A stretch of 64,000 bases of DNA from Plazaster borealis (taxonomy: Eukaryota > Echinodermata > Asteroidea > Forcipulatida > Labidiasteridae). This document shows positions 1 to 10,971 of this stretch, in pieces. Positions within the stretch are counted from its first letter, which is position 1, and every line of letters begins with the position of its first letter. Position numbers and translations under genes: made by a program. Below the pieces are notes generated by a model that was given only the letters and a program-made list of their open reading frames with translations, did no database searches and had not been told where the DNA came from. Location of the stretch: the NCBI GenBank assembly GCA_021014325.1, contig CM037469.1, positions 18,437,701 to 18,501,700 on the forward strand, written 5' to 3'.

Positions 1-362
1 AACAGAGTGGCAAACGCTAACACGCAGTCATAATGGTACGTGTATAAAACTTGGCTCATGTCACAGGCTTCTATCATTACAAACTCAATACAGAATCGCT
101 CGCCCATCTCTAGTACATCTCTACTCTTTCTGTGTTTTCATACCGTAGATTCTGACGATCGGCCCCATCAAGCCAATCTGGAGTGGCTCGCCCATAAGTA
201 CGGGGCTTCTACGAGTGACTGTCGTTAGGAGAAGTCCTATAGAAGTAATCACCATGATCGGTAGCGGCAATCTCAAGCCTTAATCGTCTTCAAGGAGCTG
301 TTACTGAGGCTAGGGCCGGATTAAGTTGCATGTTGTCCTGCTAAAGGGGTGTTTACACTGAA

Positions 363-371
363 ATGGTAAGT
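363..371 (+). other. candidate start codon followed directly by a splice donor (ATG|GTAAGT)
   Basis: The first coding exon seen for the cyclase (12992) begins with TAT GGT TTT (Tyr-Gly-Phe). Soluble cyclase beta chains normally begin Met-Tyr-Gly-Phe, so an upstream exon should end in ATG. Here an ATG with a purine at -3 is followed at once by a perfect GTAAGT donor, which would give an intron of about 12.6 kb. An ATG|GTACGT near 33 is a weaker rival, and the true exon may lie outside the window. Inference only. Confidence 0.15.
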
Positions 372-607
372 AACCATGTTAGTTGTTTCTTTTTTAAATT
401 GGAAAATGAAATAGGTAAATTTCGCATTAATGTTTTTATCATTTTAACTTTAAAAATACACTTCGGGGAAACTTTTTTTTCTTCAAAATTTAGGTGTCTG
501 TTTCATTATTGTCTTAATTCTTTATCATTTTGTTATGAAATTTATACTTTTTGAAATCGTATTGAAGCTCAACAATTAATAAGAAGTATTCAATCTGCAA
601 TTTGTAA

Positions 608-690
608 CTGTTTTATATTTTGAATGCCACCCAACTCAGCTTTGTGCTGCCAGTTGGTTTTTTATTAAAATATGAATGAATGAATGGATC
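608..690 (+). repeat. LINE-like 3' tail with (GAAT)n
   Basis: A small hairpin (CCAAC...GTTGG) and ATTAAAATA are followed by three GAAT repeats at 672-685. Hairpin plus short tandem tail is typical of the 3' end of CR1/L2-group non-LTR retrotransposons. No coding part is attached. Confidence 0.35.
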
Positions 691-1320
691 ATCATGTTCT
701 AATTAGATTGTAGTTCTCCGTCTACGTTATTGGGAAATAATCGCGAACCTGGAAAATCCATTTGAATAATATTTGCCCAATTAAAATATGAACGAGGATA
801 ATCTATCAACCTGTAATTGCATTGTTGTTCGTTTTGTACACGTTTTTATCTCTTGTGATATGTAAGGATGACCGTTGGGAAAATGTCAACCTTGGTAATT
901 GCAATAATATTGTAAGGGAGGACACACCGCATGGAATAAAACCGGCAACTATTACCTTCCCGATGAAGAGAATGACGTATGACCTTTCTTTTTTAATTGC
1001 AGTTAAATTGTCTTTTTATCTTGTTTAATATAATATAAACAAACAATGAAGAGGGAGCTGGCTGTTGTGTTCTTCCAACATAGCCAATTTAATCAATTTG
1101 AGTCAAACACACAACAAAAACCCAGTATTCCACCTAGTTCACGTATATAACATGTACCTATGAAATAGTCCATCTGTACAAGCTAATATGGCACTTTTTT
1201 ATTAGCCTTGTGGCTATCTGATTAGACACTTTGGTTTTGACGGAGTACGGTACAGTAAAGCGCTATAAACTCTACCTGATTTCAAAAGTGAGTAGGAAAA
1301 TCTAAAATAAGTAGAGCTTA

Positions 1321-1556
1321 TGGTACTGGTATGAACTTTCGAATCAGTGAGCTTTCAAATGGAAATATTTTTTTCTGGAGGATTGGTACTGGTACGAAAT
1401 TTAGAATCAGTGAGCTTTCAGATGGAAAGATTTTTCTGGAGTATTGGTACTGGTATGAACTTTAGAATCAGTGAGCTTTCAGATGGAAAAAAAATATATT
1501 CTGGGGGATTGGTACTGGTATAAACTTTAGAATCAGTGCGCTTTTAAATTGAAACC
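1321..1556. repeat. tandem repeat, unit about 63 bp, four copies
   Basis: Units start near 1321, 1384, 1445 and 1510. Each begins TGGTACTGGTA and contains AATCAGTGAGCTTTCA, followed by a variable A/T run and TTCTGG. The fourth is the most diverged. A lone related unit lies at 44222-44262, so the unit came from a dispersed sequence. Confidence 0.9.
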
Positions 1557-2220
1557 AATTAATATTGTTTTTATATAGGTATTCCATGGTCATTTTCGGC
1601 AAAGAAGCAGCCAATTTAAACGTCTTGTTATTCTGTTTCGCGTGAAATTAAAAGCTCCTTAATGTATAAGCAATTGTCCTTTTGCGTCATGCAAATTAAA
1701 AAGATAACAATTTGCGCGCTGGTGATTGGTGAAATTAAATAATCATAATACAGATAAATAAGGTTTTCTATTTCGTTGGAAACCAATCCTTTACTTTATC
1801 TTTGAATAAATGGAAGATAATTTGAACGGATAAGTGTTATGATATGCTATTTAAAAAGGAGACATTTTAGATAAAATTCGTTCTCGAGAAAACATCCCTT
1901 TAACTAGGTTAAGGGAGTTTTTAGATGAGTAATGACTGGCTCATCTCCGCTGAACAGGGTTGTAAACCTCCCTCCACTGGATGGCATTTATCACTACTCG
2001 AGGCTGTTGAATCCATTATGACGATTCTGCAGAACACATTAAGTATGGGGAGTTTACACTCACCTCAAAAGACAAACGAATTGGCATGTAGGTCACAATC
2101 TCTTTGACATTTATGACATTTGTTAAGATAGATTGCGGGTAGTAACAAAGTGCCGTCGCCAGGAATATGTTTCAAATCCGTGCTCTCTGTGGGGGAAGAT
2201 GGACTGATTGTGTATGGGAG
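1557..2220. other. no recognisable feature
   Basis: Only short open frames without family resemblance, and no repeat I can match elsewhere in the window. Confidence 0.5.
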
Positions 2221-2280
2221 AAAGATACTGTTATTTCGTGATAAAAAATATAGACTATTATCACGAAAAACAGTATCTTT
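2221..2280. repeat. hairpin-forming inverted repeat
   Basis: AAAGATACTG...TTTCGTGATA at 2221-2243 is mirrored by TATCACGAAA...CAGTATCTTT ending at 2280, with one gap over about 22 pairs and a 15-nt loop. Probably the core of a small foldback element. Confidence 0.7.
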
Positions 2281-2577
2281 CTTAGCATAATGACTTGTCC
2301 AGAGGAATATTTCAGCTCGCCCTTTTTATTTATTGATGTAAGTTTTGGGGGTTTTTATGTATATTTTTATTTGTACAGGAAACTAATAAGCCCCTGTTAT
2401 CAATCTAAATGCAGTCGTCCTGCAGGCAAGAGCTCAATTTCACACACGTAAACACCTGCAATCGGGGACCTCCTATTGTTCTTCTTTAGTTTATAACTTT
2501 TTGGCAACAGCTCCCATTGGTTTTGTACACGCTCTCCAGCTGGGGACCTTTCCCGAACCAGGGAATGTGTATACCTA

Positions 2578-2614
2578 CCCCCCCCCCCCCCACACACACA
2601 CACACACACACACA
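2578..2614. repeat. poly-C run joined to a (CA)n microsatellite
   Basis: About 13 C followed by about 11 CA dinucleotides. Length is likely polymorphic. Confidence 0.9.
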
Positions 2615-2649
2615 GCAAATTCTCTAGAAATGTTCACAGTCTAGTTAGG

Positions 2650-2716
2650 GCTATAGGGCTGGGGTTGGGGTTGGGTTAGGGTTAGGGTTATAGTGTTAGG
2701 GTTAGGGTTAGAGTTA
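2650..2716. repeat. interstitial telomere-like (GGGTTA)n tract
   Basis: Degenerate GGGGTTG units pass into four to five GGGTTA units, with one GTGTTA and one GAGTTA variant. TTAGGG is the common animal telomere repeat. The tract is short, imperfect and inside unique sequence. Confidence 0.75.
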
Positions 2717-2789
2717 TGCCTACAGTGTATTGAAAACAAGTTGATTTTATTTTGTATTATTATCTTTCTTGGAATGAAACCAAGGAACT

Positions 2790-2985
2790 CTCAAAAGGCT
2801 CTTGCAATCCTACCCATTTAGTCCTAAAAACACCTGTGAAGACAAAATGGTGAAGAAAGCTTAGTTTTAGATGGAGGAAGGAAAACCCACACATTCAGGT
2901 AGGGACTGAAAGCCCAATGCACATGGCGAGGCTCTGGTCCGAAGTGGGATTTGAACTTAAGTATAAATATGTGAATGTGAGGCCT
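2790..2985 (-). mobile_element. tRNA-derived SINE, family T, copy 1 (minus strand)
   Basis: On the minus strand it reads AGTTCAAATCCCAC (B-box-like), then CGGACCAGAGCC and a body shared with 29560-29760: a TTTTCC block, a CATCTAAAA block and a CTTCACAGG block. The A-box side is degraded. Its far end abuts the TTAA element that begins at 3039. Confidence 0.55.
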
Positions 2986-3038
2986 ACGCAAACATTTTGT
3001 GTCTCGAAAACTAATAAACTTACCTCGTATGGTGCATT

Positions 3039-3410
3039 TTAAAGGCACTGAACACGTTTGGAAATTGTCAAAGACCAGTGTTCTCACTTGGTGTATCCCA
3101 ACATATGCATAAAATAACAAGCCTGTGAAAATTTGGGATCAATTGGTCACCGAAGTTGCAAGAAAATGATGACAGAAAAAACACCCTTGTTGTGCAAATT
3201 TGTGTGCTTTCAGATATGAATTAAAACTTCTTGCAAGAAGTTTTTATTATTTTAGTGAGAAATTACCTCTTTCTCAAAAACTACGTTACTTCAGAGGGAG
3301 TCGTTTCCTACAATGTTTTATACTATCAACAGCTCTCCGTTGCTTGTTGCCAAGTAAGTTTTTGCTAATATTTGTTTTGAGTCATTACCAAACGTGTACC
3401 ATACCTTTAA
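3039..3410 (+). mobile_element. TTAA-flanked MITE, family 1, copy 1
   Basis: Bounded by TTAA at 3039-3042 and 3407-3410. Ends read TTAAAGGCACTG...CACGTTTGG and, inverted, CCAAACGTGTACC...CCTTTAA. Internal landmarks include CTTCTTGCAAGAAG and a CTCTCCGTTGC block. Related copies lie at 6044-6414, 57703-57970, 57971-58346 and 59361-59728. TTAA flanks are typical of piggyBac- or Kolobok-mobilised elements; no transposase is present. Confidence 0.85.
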
Positions 3411-3734
3411 AGTAATATATGGCCGATTTTAGCCGGGAGAAGATTTAATATAAATTAAATTTATCTCTTAACAAATTTTGACAGATGATACGGCTTGAAA
3501 ACGTTAAAAACACCAAAACTTTCATATTTGGCACGAACAACGCACACAATGCAAATATGTTTGTGAGATCCTGACAATGATTCTAGTTTAGTTTTTAATT
3601 ATCTACCATACCATTGGTGGACTTTTCATGCAATACATTCATTGAAAACTTGTAACTTCCTCGAATCTATTATAATAGCTATTTAAAGTTTAAGGCTAAA
3701 TGTTTAGGCCAAAAATCGGACTGAGTATCTTTAA
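3411..3734 (-). mobile_element. TTAA-flanked MITE, family D, copy 1
   Basis: Adjoins the previous element and ends in GTATCTTTAA (TTAA 3731-3734). Shared blocks are AATTTTGACAGATGAT, TTTTTCATGCAATAC and AATAGCTATTTAAA. Related copies: 6619-6885, 17099-17450 and 43421-43995. Confidence 0.7.
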
Positions 3735-4084
3735 AAAACATGATATGTTTGACTAACTTTCAAAATAGACTAACAAATACAAAGAAATAAGGAAGAAAGC
3801 TATATTTCGAGTTCAATCAAAGATTACTGTAAATAAATACACTCCACTTCCCGGAACCGAAGTTGTACCATCCCTGTAAATGATACAGTTGTCCCTAAAA
3901 TAACAAGCAGAGTATTCTGTTCGGAAACGCCTCTTCCCTGTCAAGAGTTTTCCATTACAGTGGTTTTAACCGATAACTGGTTTAGTGTTTCTTTCGTGCA
4001 AAGCTTTGACTTTTATACTTTAGGTATATGTCGCACTATAGCACTCTGGGAGTAGTTTTGCATTGCTGTTCAATCTAGTTTCTT

Positions 4085-4335
4085 TCTTGGGGTTGTAGTT
4101 TCTTTTTGTTTGTTGGTGGTTTGTTGTGTGTTTGCTTGTTTGTTTGTTGGGGCGTTAGGGTGTTTGTTTGTTGTTTGTTTGTTGGGGTGTTGGGTGTTTT
4201 GTTTTGTTGGGTTGTTTTTGTTATTTGTTTGTTTTGTTGGGGTGTTGGGGTTGTTTGGGTGCCTGTTTGTTTGTTGGGGAGTTTTTTTGCTTGTTGGGGG
4301 TGTTTGTTTGTTTGTTTGGGTTTTGTTTGGGTGTA
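4085..4335. repeat. G/T-only minisatellite of TTTG and TTGGGGTGTT units, array 1
   Basis: About 250 bp almost free of A and C on the + strand, made of GTTTGTTTG runs alternating with TTGGGGTGTT. The long open frames here (Cys/Val/Leu on +, Gln/Thr/Asn/Lys/Pro on -) come from the composition. Sister array at 7485-7665. Confidence 0.9.
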
Positions 4336-4358
4336 ATTATTATTAGTATTCATTGTTG

Positions 4359-4515
4359 TACACTGGGGTGTAAAATTGATCTCTTTGTATCTATATGTGA
4401 CAACACCGACATGGTATTATTTATCCCATTCCGATATCGTTAATGAAATTAACACCTTGTTGGTGTTGTCACATATAGATACCAGGATAGTCAATTTAAC
4501 ATGGGTTTTTGCATT
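4359..4515. mobile_element. foldback MITE, family E, partial copy
   Basis: TACACTGGGGTG opens the element, then GTATCTATATGTGACAACAC is mirrored by GTGTTGTCACATATAGATAC. Shorter and more diverged than the full copies at 19377-19609 and 43675-43908. Confidence 0.7.
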
Positions 4516-5656
4516 GCATTATTACTGACAATAGACTGTGCAAGTCTCGCGCGTATCGGGACGAGAAAACACGTGAAACGAAGAACATATATTTTTCCGA
4601 AATCAAATCCGTGTTTTAAATTATATCTAATGACAAAATCTGAACAACAAAAATACTCAGTACAATTTTTATAAAATTAGTTTGAGCTTTTATAATAAAT
4701 ACACAAATAATGTGTTAATTATTAGTTACACATAATTAAAACTCTGGGACAAGGATGCTTATTTGATCTTAACTTTTCAGAAACCCCTTACGCGGATTCG
4801 CGAAGGTCACACCGGCGTAAAATTAACGCTTAGCGCAGTTTATAGAGGATGCTGACGCATCAACAACCACAGACTGCAATGAAAAGGCCTCGCGTTGCAA
4901 ATACACCATCTGGCAATTATCATCGCGCATCCAAAACAAGCGTTTACATAAGTTTTGTTATCGGAGGTGAGCACAAAATTCTTAATTTTTTGCAGTAACC
5001 GGAAGCTGAGGTCAAGTTTAATTCTCGGGTTTTCTTCGTTATATTGATGAATTGATTTTACTTTCATATTTTTTATCACTAAGTATTACATTCCCAACAA
5101 CATATATAATTTTCATAGTCATAAACTACGTTAAACTAAAATAATTGACGAAACAAAATCTCGCCCACGTAAAACTCCATATGGTTGGGACCACGGTGGT
5201 CCCGGAAGTTCGAATGAGCGCGAGACTTGCACAGCCTATTGGCTAAGTATACATGAGTATTACACAGCACTGGCAGATCAACAAACCATTATCATTCAGC
5301 TTTTAATATCAGTCCTCCCCCATGATTCATGTTTTTAATTTTTAAAAGGCTAGGCCTAATTGTCTGTGAAGCTGTTTAGAATAAAGGATCGCGTGTTTGT
5401 TTGATATATAACATGGGCCTACATCACATTCATCTTGGCGACGCGATATAACATCATAATGTTGCGTCAATAATGTTTAGTCATGTACAGCAGTGTTGGT
5501 GATAAATGATAGCGTGTATATTGGTGGCAGGTTTTTTAAACGAAAGCTAAAGTGCACGTTTGCCTTTCCCAAAGAACACGCACACTTCAAGTCAAAATGC
5601 GCCTGCAAGCCAAAATGCAATTTGCCCGTAAAGATGGCGTCTTTTGGGAACTATAT
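4516..5656. other. no recognisable feature
   Basis: AT-rich and moderate-GC sequence with short open frames that lack family resemblance. Confidence 0.5.
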
Positions 5657-5866
5657 AGGCCCTTGTCACACGAGGCAATTTCTGCATGCAACTTGGAGGC
5701 AACCAACTGCACTGCATGAGCGAAGAAAACTTCGTTAGAAGAATATTACATAGTTTAAACAGTTTATTACCATCTCCAAGAACATTAAATGACAATTCAA
5801 AGTGTGTTTTTTTTACTTGGAGATTGCCTGGAGCCGGTTGCCTGTAAATATTCTCGTGTGACATTT
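5657..5866. mobile_element. inverted-repeat MITE, family F, copy 1
   Basis: Ends are TTGTCACACGAGGCAA and a more diverged mirror, GTTGCC...CTCGTGTGACA. A second copy with the same outline lies at 20914-21117. Confidence 0.7.
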
Positions 5867-6043
5867 CTCTTAACTTACACATACAGTTTGGGAAAAGTAC
5901 TTGCTTTTCCATTAGATCGAATTTCTTCATTGGATTCAATGGAGTACAGAATAATTGACTACTTTGAATGGCTGCGTGCACCTGTAGACACATCACTATT
6001 ATTAAATGAATACCAATCAAGCACAAGATAAGATGTCCTGTGC

Positions 6044-6414
6044 TTAAGGTATCGTACACGTTTGGTAATGACTCAAAACAAATATTAGCATAAAAACCGA
6101 CTTGGTAACAAGCAACGGAGAGCTGTTGATAGTATAAAACATTGTGAGAAACGACTCCCTCTGAAGTAACGTAGTTTTTGAGAAAGAGGTAATTTCTCAC
6201 TAAAATAATAAAAACTTCTTGCAAGAAGTTTTTATTCCTATCTGAAAGCACACAATTGTACAACAAGGGTGTTTTTTCTTTCATCATTTTCTTGCAACTT
6301 CGATGACCAATTGATCCCAAATTTTCACAGGCTTGTTATTTTATGCATATGTTGGGATACACCAAGTGAGAACACTGGTCTTTGACAATTTCAAAATGTG
6401 TTCAGTGCCTTTAA
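6044..6414 (-). mobile_element. TTAA-flanked MITE, family 1, copy 2
   Basis: Reverse-complement of the copy at 3039, bounded by TTAA at 6044-6047 and 6411-6414, with the same CTTCTTGCAAGAAG core. Most of a 242-codon minus-strand open frame (5592-6320) is this element and is not a gene. Confidence 0.85.
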
Positions 6415-6618
6415 GCAGCTATTTGAAAGGTCGATGATATTCACAATTATTAAAACAAACCGCGGCACACATTCACGCGATCCACGCTTCGCTCCGATTT
6501 TGTTTGTTTAAACAAAAATAACCCATAGGAGTTCCGTGTGCGTCTGAGCTATTGGTGTTTGTGTTGCAAAGCAAACATAATTTCCCAAGTGACTTTAAAC
6601 GCCTGGAGATGTGAGTGC

Positions 6619-6885
6619 TTAAAGATGCTCAGTGTGATTTTGGCCGATTTTGTCCCGTAAATGTAGATTTGAATTTTAAATAGCTATTTTTACATAATAA
6701 TTTGAGAAGTTAGTTTTCCTTTAAGGTATTGCACGAAAAGAATACTCCGGTGATGAATATTGTTAATAACAAACTAAAAATGAATAATTGTCGGCGTCCT
6801 GACATTATATCTCACGATCAGCCATGTTAAAAAAATGCTGCATGTCATTACATGTATTTTATGCCTTGTCCGCATGGCATATACA
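6619..6885 (+). mobile_element. family D MITE, partial copy
   Basis: Starts TTAAAGATGCTCAGTG, then GATTTTGGCCGATTT and TTTAAATAGCTATTT, matching the outer part of the family D copies at 3411 and 43421. The distal end is lost. Confidence 0.6.
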
Positions 6886-7484
6886 CAAGTTGTGTATGTT
6901 TTTCTTTTGGAAATATTATGAATATGTGTGTACCAACATCATCTGTCAAAATTCGTTCATCAGAGAACAAAAATCTTTCCGGCCATGCAATTTTAAAACT
7001 TGAATGGTTACAAACATTCCAAAGTACATTTACATGGTTTCTGTCATCTGAATATAAACCTGTTTGTCTTTGTTTGCTATAGAGATTACTGGTAAACATG
7101 AACAGATGTTAATTTGAAGTCCACCGATGGCCTTTAAACCCCGGAGAAGCAAGGGATACAAATATTCCGGTTTGTTTTTCTTTGAGAAAACTATCGGATG
7201 ACGATCGATTTCAGATACAAGTTTGCATGCAACTTGTGATATGTCAAGCGGACTAAATTCCACAGGATGTTTTGTTAAAAGAAATTATTTCCTCAAAAAA
7301 ATGTGATATAACTTTCAGTATTCTGTTTCACTTGTAAAGTTTGATATTTTCTTTGTTAAGGATGACCACTATGCAGCAGTGGAAACAGCTAGTCCTAAAA
7401 TTCGTCATTGATTGCAGTCATTCTTTATAGGAAACATTCTCTGACTGATGATTGCTTGGTTTCAGATTGAAATATAACTTCGTT

Positions 7485-7665
7485 TGTTTATTTGTTGGGT
7501 GGGGTGTTCGGGTTTTTGTTTGTTTGTTTGTTAGTTTGTTTTGGGGGGTTTTGGGGTGTGTTTGTTTGTTTGTTGGGGTTTGGGGTGTTTGTTTGTTTGT
7601 TTGTTTGTTTGTTTGTTTGTTGGGGTGTTTGATTGTTTGTTTGTTGGGCTGTTGTGCATTTGTTT
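7485..7665. repeat. G/T-only minisatellite, array 2
   Basis: GTTTGTTTG runs with TTGGGGTGTTTG and a TTTTGGGGGG block, the same vocabulary as 4085-4335. Purine/pyrimidine asymmetry and repeated GGGG give it G-quadruplex potential on the + strand. Confidence 0.9.
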
Positions 7666-7699
7666 GTAAATTGGTAATAGTCAGGGTAGCAACTGTTGA

Positions 7700-7885
7700 T
7701 GTAAACGATTAGCAGCCTGTACACCCATTTTGGCTGCCGGTGCTGCATACTCCAAAGGAGTTGTTAATAATTTTTAAGAAGTGCTTTCGGCCCATTGAAC
7801 AGGGTAACGGTACCGGTACTAATACTAATAGGTTATGGCGCTTTGATGCAATGGTTTTAAAAGCGCCTAATATAATTTCTTACTA
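7700..7885 (+). mobile_element. SINE family S, 3' portion
   Basis: TTTTGGCTGCCGGTGCTGCA, then CATACTCC, AGGAG and GGCGCTTTGA, in the same order as on the minus strand of the fuller copy at 36685-36987. The tRNA-like head is missing. Confidence 0.6.
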
Positions 7886-8592
7886 CTATTTTAATAATTG
7901 ACCAGAAACGATTGCTACGGTCTATTTAATCTATAAGTGCAAAAATCCTGCATGCTCCATTTTATTACCAAAGGTACTAAGTGTCTACCATTAAAGACCG
8001 ATGTATAAATACACTTTTAAACTAAGTAGATCGGTTGGTTGACTTTTTAATTAAGTTAAGTCGGAAAATTGAGGCGCTCCGCCATTCAGTCAATAGATTT
8101 AGGTCAGGGTCATCTAAACAGAAGCAAAACATCCAATTTCATTGATGAAGCTTCTTTAAAAATATTTCAAGTTTAACCAAGAAAATACGGAAATTAAACT
8201 ACTCTCATTTAACTATTGACCGAAGCATTACATCAGTATCCCTGTTATACCGTTGTTATTACTGTTGTTATGTTTTGTTTGGGGATGTCTTTTTTAAAAT
8301 TATGTTTACACTTTTTTCCGGGATAATCAGAGTTTCATGCGTATCTTTTTTGGTATCTAATTTGCTATTTTTACTTTTGTTTAATCGACCAACGGGTGTA
8401 AACAAAAGTTAAAGTTAACTAAACAAACATTGGATGAATAACATCACAATGTGGGAGAGAGGAAATGTCCGTCTAAATACGTATGGCATTCCAGTGAGGT
8501 TAATGGTCTTTCTATTTCCATCACGTTTATCAGCCCGAAAGAGAAGAGATCGAAATTTAGCAGTTAACTTGGTTTGTATCGCAGTGCGTTTC
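7886..8592. other. no recognisable feature
   Basis: AT-rich. No gene, repeat match or RNA fold that I can support. Confidence 0.5.
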
Positions 8593-8986
8593 TTAAAGGG
8601 ACACGTTGCCTTGGATCGGGCGAGTTGGTCTATCAACAGCATTTGTAACCGTTTGTTATAAAATGCATATGGTTAGAAAGATGTTTTAAAAGTAGAATAC
8701 AATGATCCACACAAATATGTCTCGAAATCGCGTGGTTTTCCTTTTACATCGTGAACAAACACGGTCGGCCATTTTGTGAACTTTTTGACTCCACAAAATA
8801 GCCGACCGTGTTAGTTCACAAAGTAAAAGGAAAACCACGCAATTTCAAGGCATATTTGTGTGGATCATTGCATTCTACTTTTATAACATCTTTCTAACCA
8901 TATGCATTTTATAACAAACGGTTACAAACGCTTTTTTGTTGACCAACTCGTCCGATCCAAGGCGATCCCTCGTCCGATCCCTTTAA
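8593..8986. mobile_element. near-perfect foldback element, TTAA flanks, family P, copy 1
   Basis: TTAA at 8593-8596 and 8983-8986. Arms of about 170 bp run inward from AAAGGGACACGTTGCC through AACCGTTTGTTATA, CATATGGTTAGAAAGATG and CACACAAATATG to a centre near TTTTTGACTCC. At the right end the sequence CGTCCGATCC is duplicated. Second copy at 53440-53780. Confidence 0.9.
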
Positions 8987-9679
8987 CCTTTTAGGAATGT
9001 GGGCCTGTCATTACCGTTATTGATGGGTGTACATCGTTGTGCTGTTGGGTGAGACGTTGGCTGCTTACGGCCGTATCGAGGCACACTTGATCGCTTCTCT
9101 TCGATTCAATTCGGTGGTACAAAATCTAGACCAGCAGTGCGAAATATACTTTAATCTTATGATAAGTATACAAAACAGTGAAAATATATTAAGCCCTTTT
9201 AAATAATTTATGTGAGAGGCATTTAATTGTTTGTGTATGTATCTGAAGATAATCTGGAAGATAACTGTTGCTGATTTCAATCAACTCCTTGCGTAGGCAA
9301 CTAGCACTGAGGTCTTGCAGTATCTAACAACCGAAATCAGTTTTAAATATTGTTATCTATATGTTTGATAGAAATGCATCCCTGGTGATACAGAGGAGAA
9401 AATAAATCGAAAACTATACGTCCTGCCAGAATTCCGTGATCGTGACTTTTTTTCATATTTCCTTAATTCCTTTTTATCATAATGAATCTTCGCTATGACA
9501 TTATGTGTAGTGCGCGCATACAGATACAGGTACAGATCAAGGGGTGGGTCTCAGGGTCCTGAACCCTACCTGCTCTTATGGACGCCCTTTTAAAACCTTT
9601 TTAGTTTATTATCTGTTTCCTTTTGTACTATACAAGCCTAAATTTATGTTTCCCGCTTTAGACGTAGCTATAATCATTG
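8987..9679. other. no recognisable feature
   Basis: Mixed sequence leading into the next minisatellite. Nothing supported. Confidence 0.5.
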
Positions 9680-10170
9680 CGACCTACCCGTTACTTTTTC
9701 GATATTTGTGTACGTGTTTTTTCGGGTTTTGAGGGACCCCACCCGTTACTTTTTTGTTTTTTGTGTGCGTGTTTTTCGGGTTTTGGAGACACCTCCCTGG
9801 TAAGATTCCTCGACCTACCAGTAACTTGTTCGTTATTTGTGTGCGTGTTTTTTCGGGTTTTGAGGGACCCCACCCGTTACTTTTTTGTTTTTTGTGTGCG
9901 TGTTTTTCGGGTTTTGGAGGGACACCTCCCTGGTAAGATTCCTCGAACTACCAGTAACTTGTTCGTTATTTGTGTACGTGTTTTTTCGGGTTTTGAGGGA
10001 CCCCACCCGTTACTTTTTTGTTTTTTTGTGTGCGTGTTTTTCGGGTTTTGGAGGGACACCTCCCTGGTAAGATTCCTCGAACTACCAGTTACATTTTCGT
10101 ATTTTTGTGTGCGTGGTTTTTTTCGGGTTTTGGAGGGACACTTCCCCGGTAATATTCCTCGACCTCAATC
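9680..10170. repeat. higher-order minisatellite, about 132 bp made of two related monomers
   Basis: CGGGTTTTGAGGGACCCC recurs near 9723, 9854 and 9987 (spacing 131-133 bp). Each unit holds an A monomer ending GAGGGACCCC and a B monomer ending GGACACCTCCCTGG, both with a GTTACTTTTT...GTGTGCGTGTTTTTCGGG core. A 191-codon open frame across it follows from repeat length and composition. Confidence 0.9.
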
Positions 10171-10204
10171 TGTTATGTTCTTTTTTATCGTTTCATTTAT
10201 TAGT

Positions 10205-10965
10205 GCAAATGCAGTAAAACTAATAATTTTAAACGCACTGTATTGCATTTGACTCATCAACTAAAGTTTCTTTGACACGTTGATGATGTTCGTTTGAAAC
10301 AGGGTCAGGGAATTTAAGGTTTGAGACCAGTCAGCAAATCCAATTTGATTTAATCTAAAATCTTGATAAAATCGTTGCACTCCGTAATTTTATATTTTAA
10401 CCTTTCAATTGTTTTGTCTTTATTTCATTTTTCCTTTATTTTTCATTTGCAGTCAAACCAATATTTTTAAAACATATATTGAATTTGACTTATCCATTTT
10501 AATGATTTGTGAGCAATGATGCATTTACTCGTGAGCGATTTTAAAAAGAGGGTGCGGGTAGATTAGGAAAATAGATCGTTCAAGACCGGTCAGCCAATCC
10601 AATTCAATATTTTCTCTAAAATCTAGTAAAATATCATAGATGGCAATCCGTTATTTTCTACTTTAACCTTTCCACTTCCCCCCTTTGTTTTTCAGTTGCA
10701 GACAAACTAATATTTGTAAAACATACTATATTGAGTTTGACGGTCCATTCAACTGATTTGTGCTATCCTCGTGACTGATTTGATGGTCCAGGTACATTAG
10801 GAAATGGATTGTTTGATCAGCCGATTCAATTCGATACGTTTCCTGCAATCTAGAAAGAAAACGTTCCTGCAATCTATAAAAAAAACATTAGTGTTCATAT
10901 GTTCAATCTTCCCCACTTTTTTTGCAATAAAAACATTATTAAGAAAATACACTTAATTGACTTTG
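10205..10965. repeat. diverged tandem repeat, about 225-248 bp, 3.5 copies
   Basis: A block like TGCAGTCAAACCAATATTTT...TTGAATTTGAC recurs near 10211, 10450, 10698 and 10923. Each is preceded by AACCTTTC or TTTTTC and followed by a CAGCCAATCCAATT block. The last copy runs straight into the LINE fragment. Confidence 0.75.
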
Positions 10966-10971
10966 ACTGAC

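Larger units (their letters stand above)
1..1320. other. upstream stretch without a recognisable gene
   Basis: AT-rich sequence with only short, codon-unlike open frames. Apart from the ATG|GTAAGT at 363 and the tetranucleotide tail near 672, both listed separately, I see nothing interpretable here. Confidence 0.6.

Noticed and set aside
5592..6320. 242-codon open frame on the minus strand
   Set aside because: Most of it lies in a TTAA MITE (6044-6414) whose sequence recurs at 3039, 57971 and 59361; the translation has no domain.
9677..10252. 191-codon open frame with repeated peptide blocks
   Set aside because: It follows the 132-bp minisatellite; frames stay open because unit length is near a multiple of three and the composition is biased.
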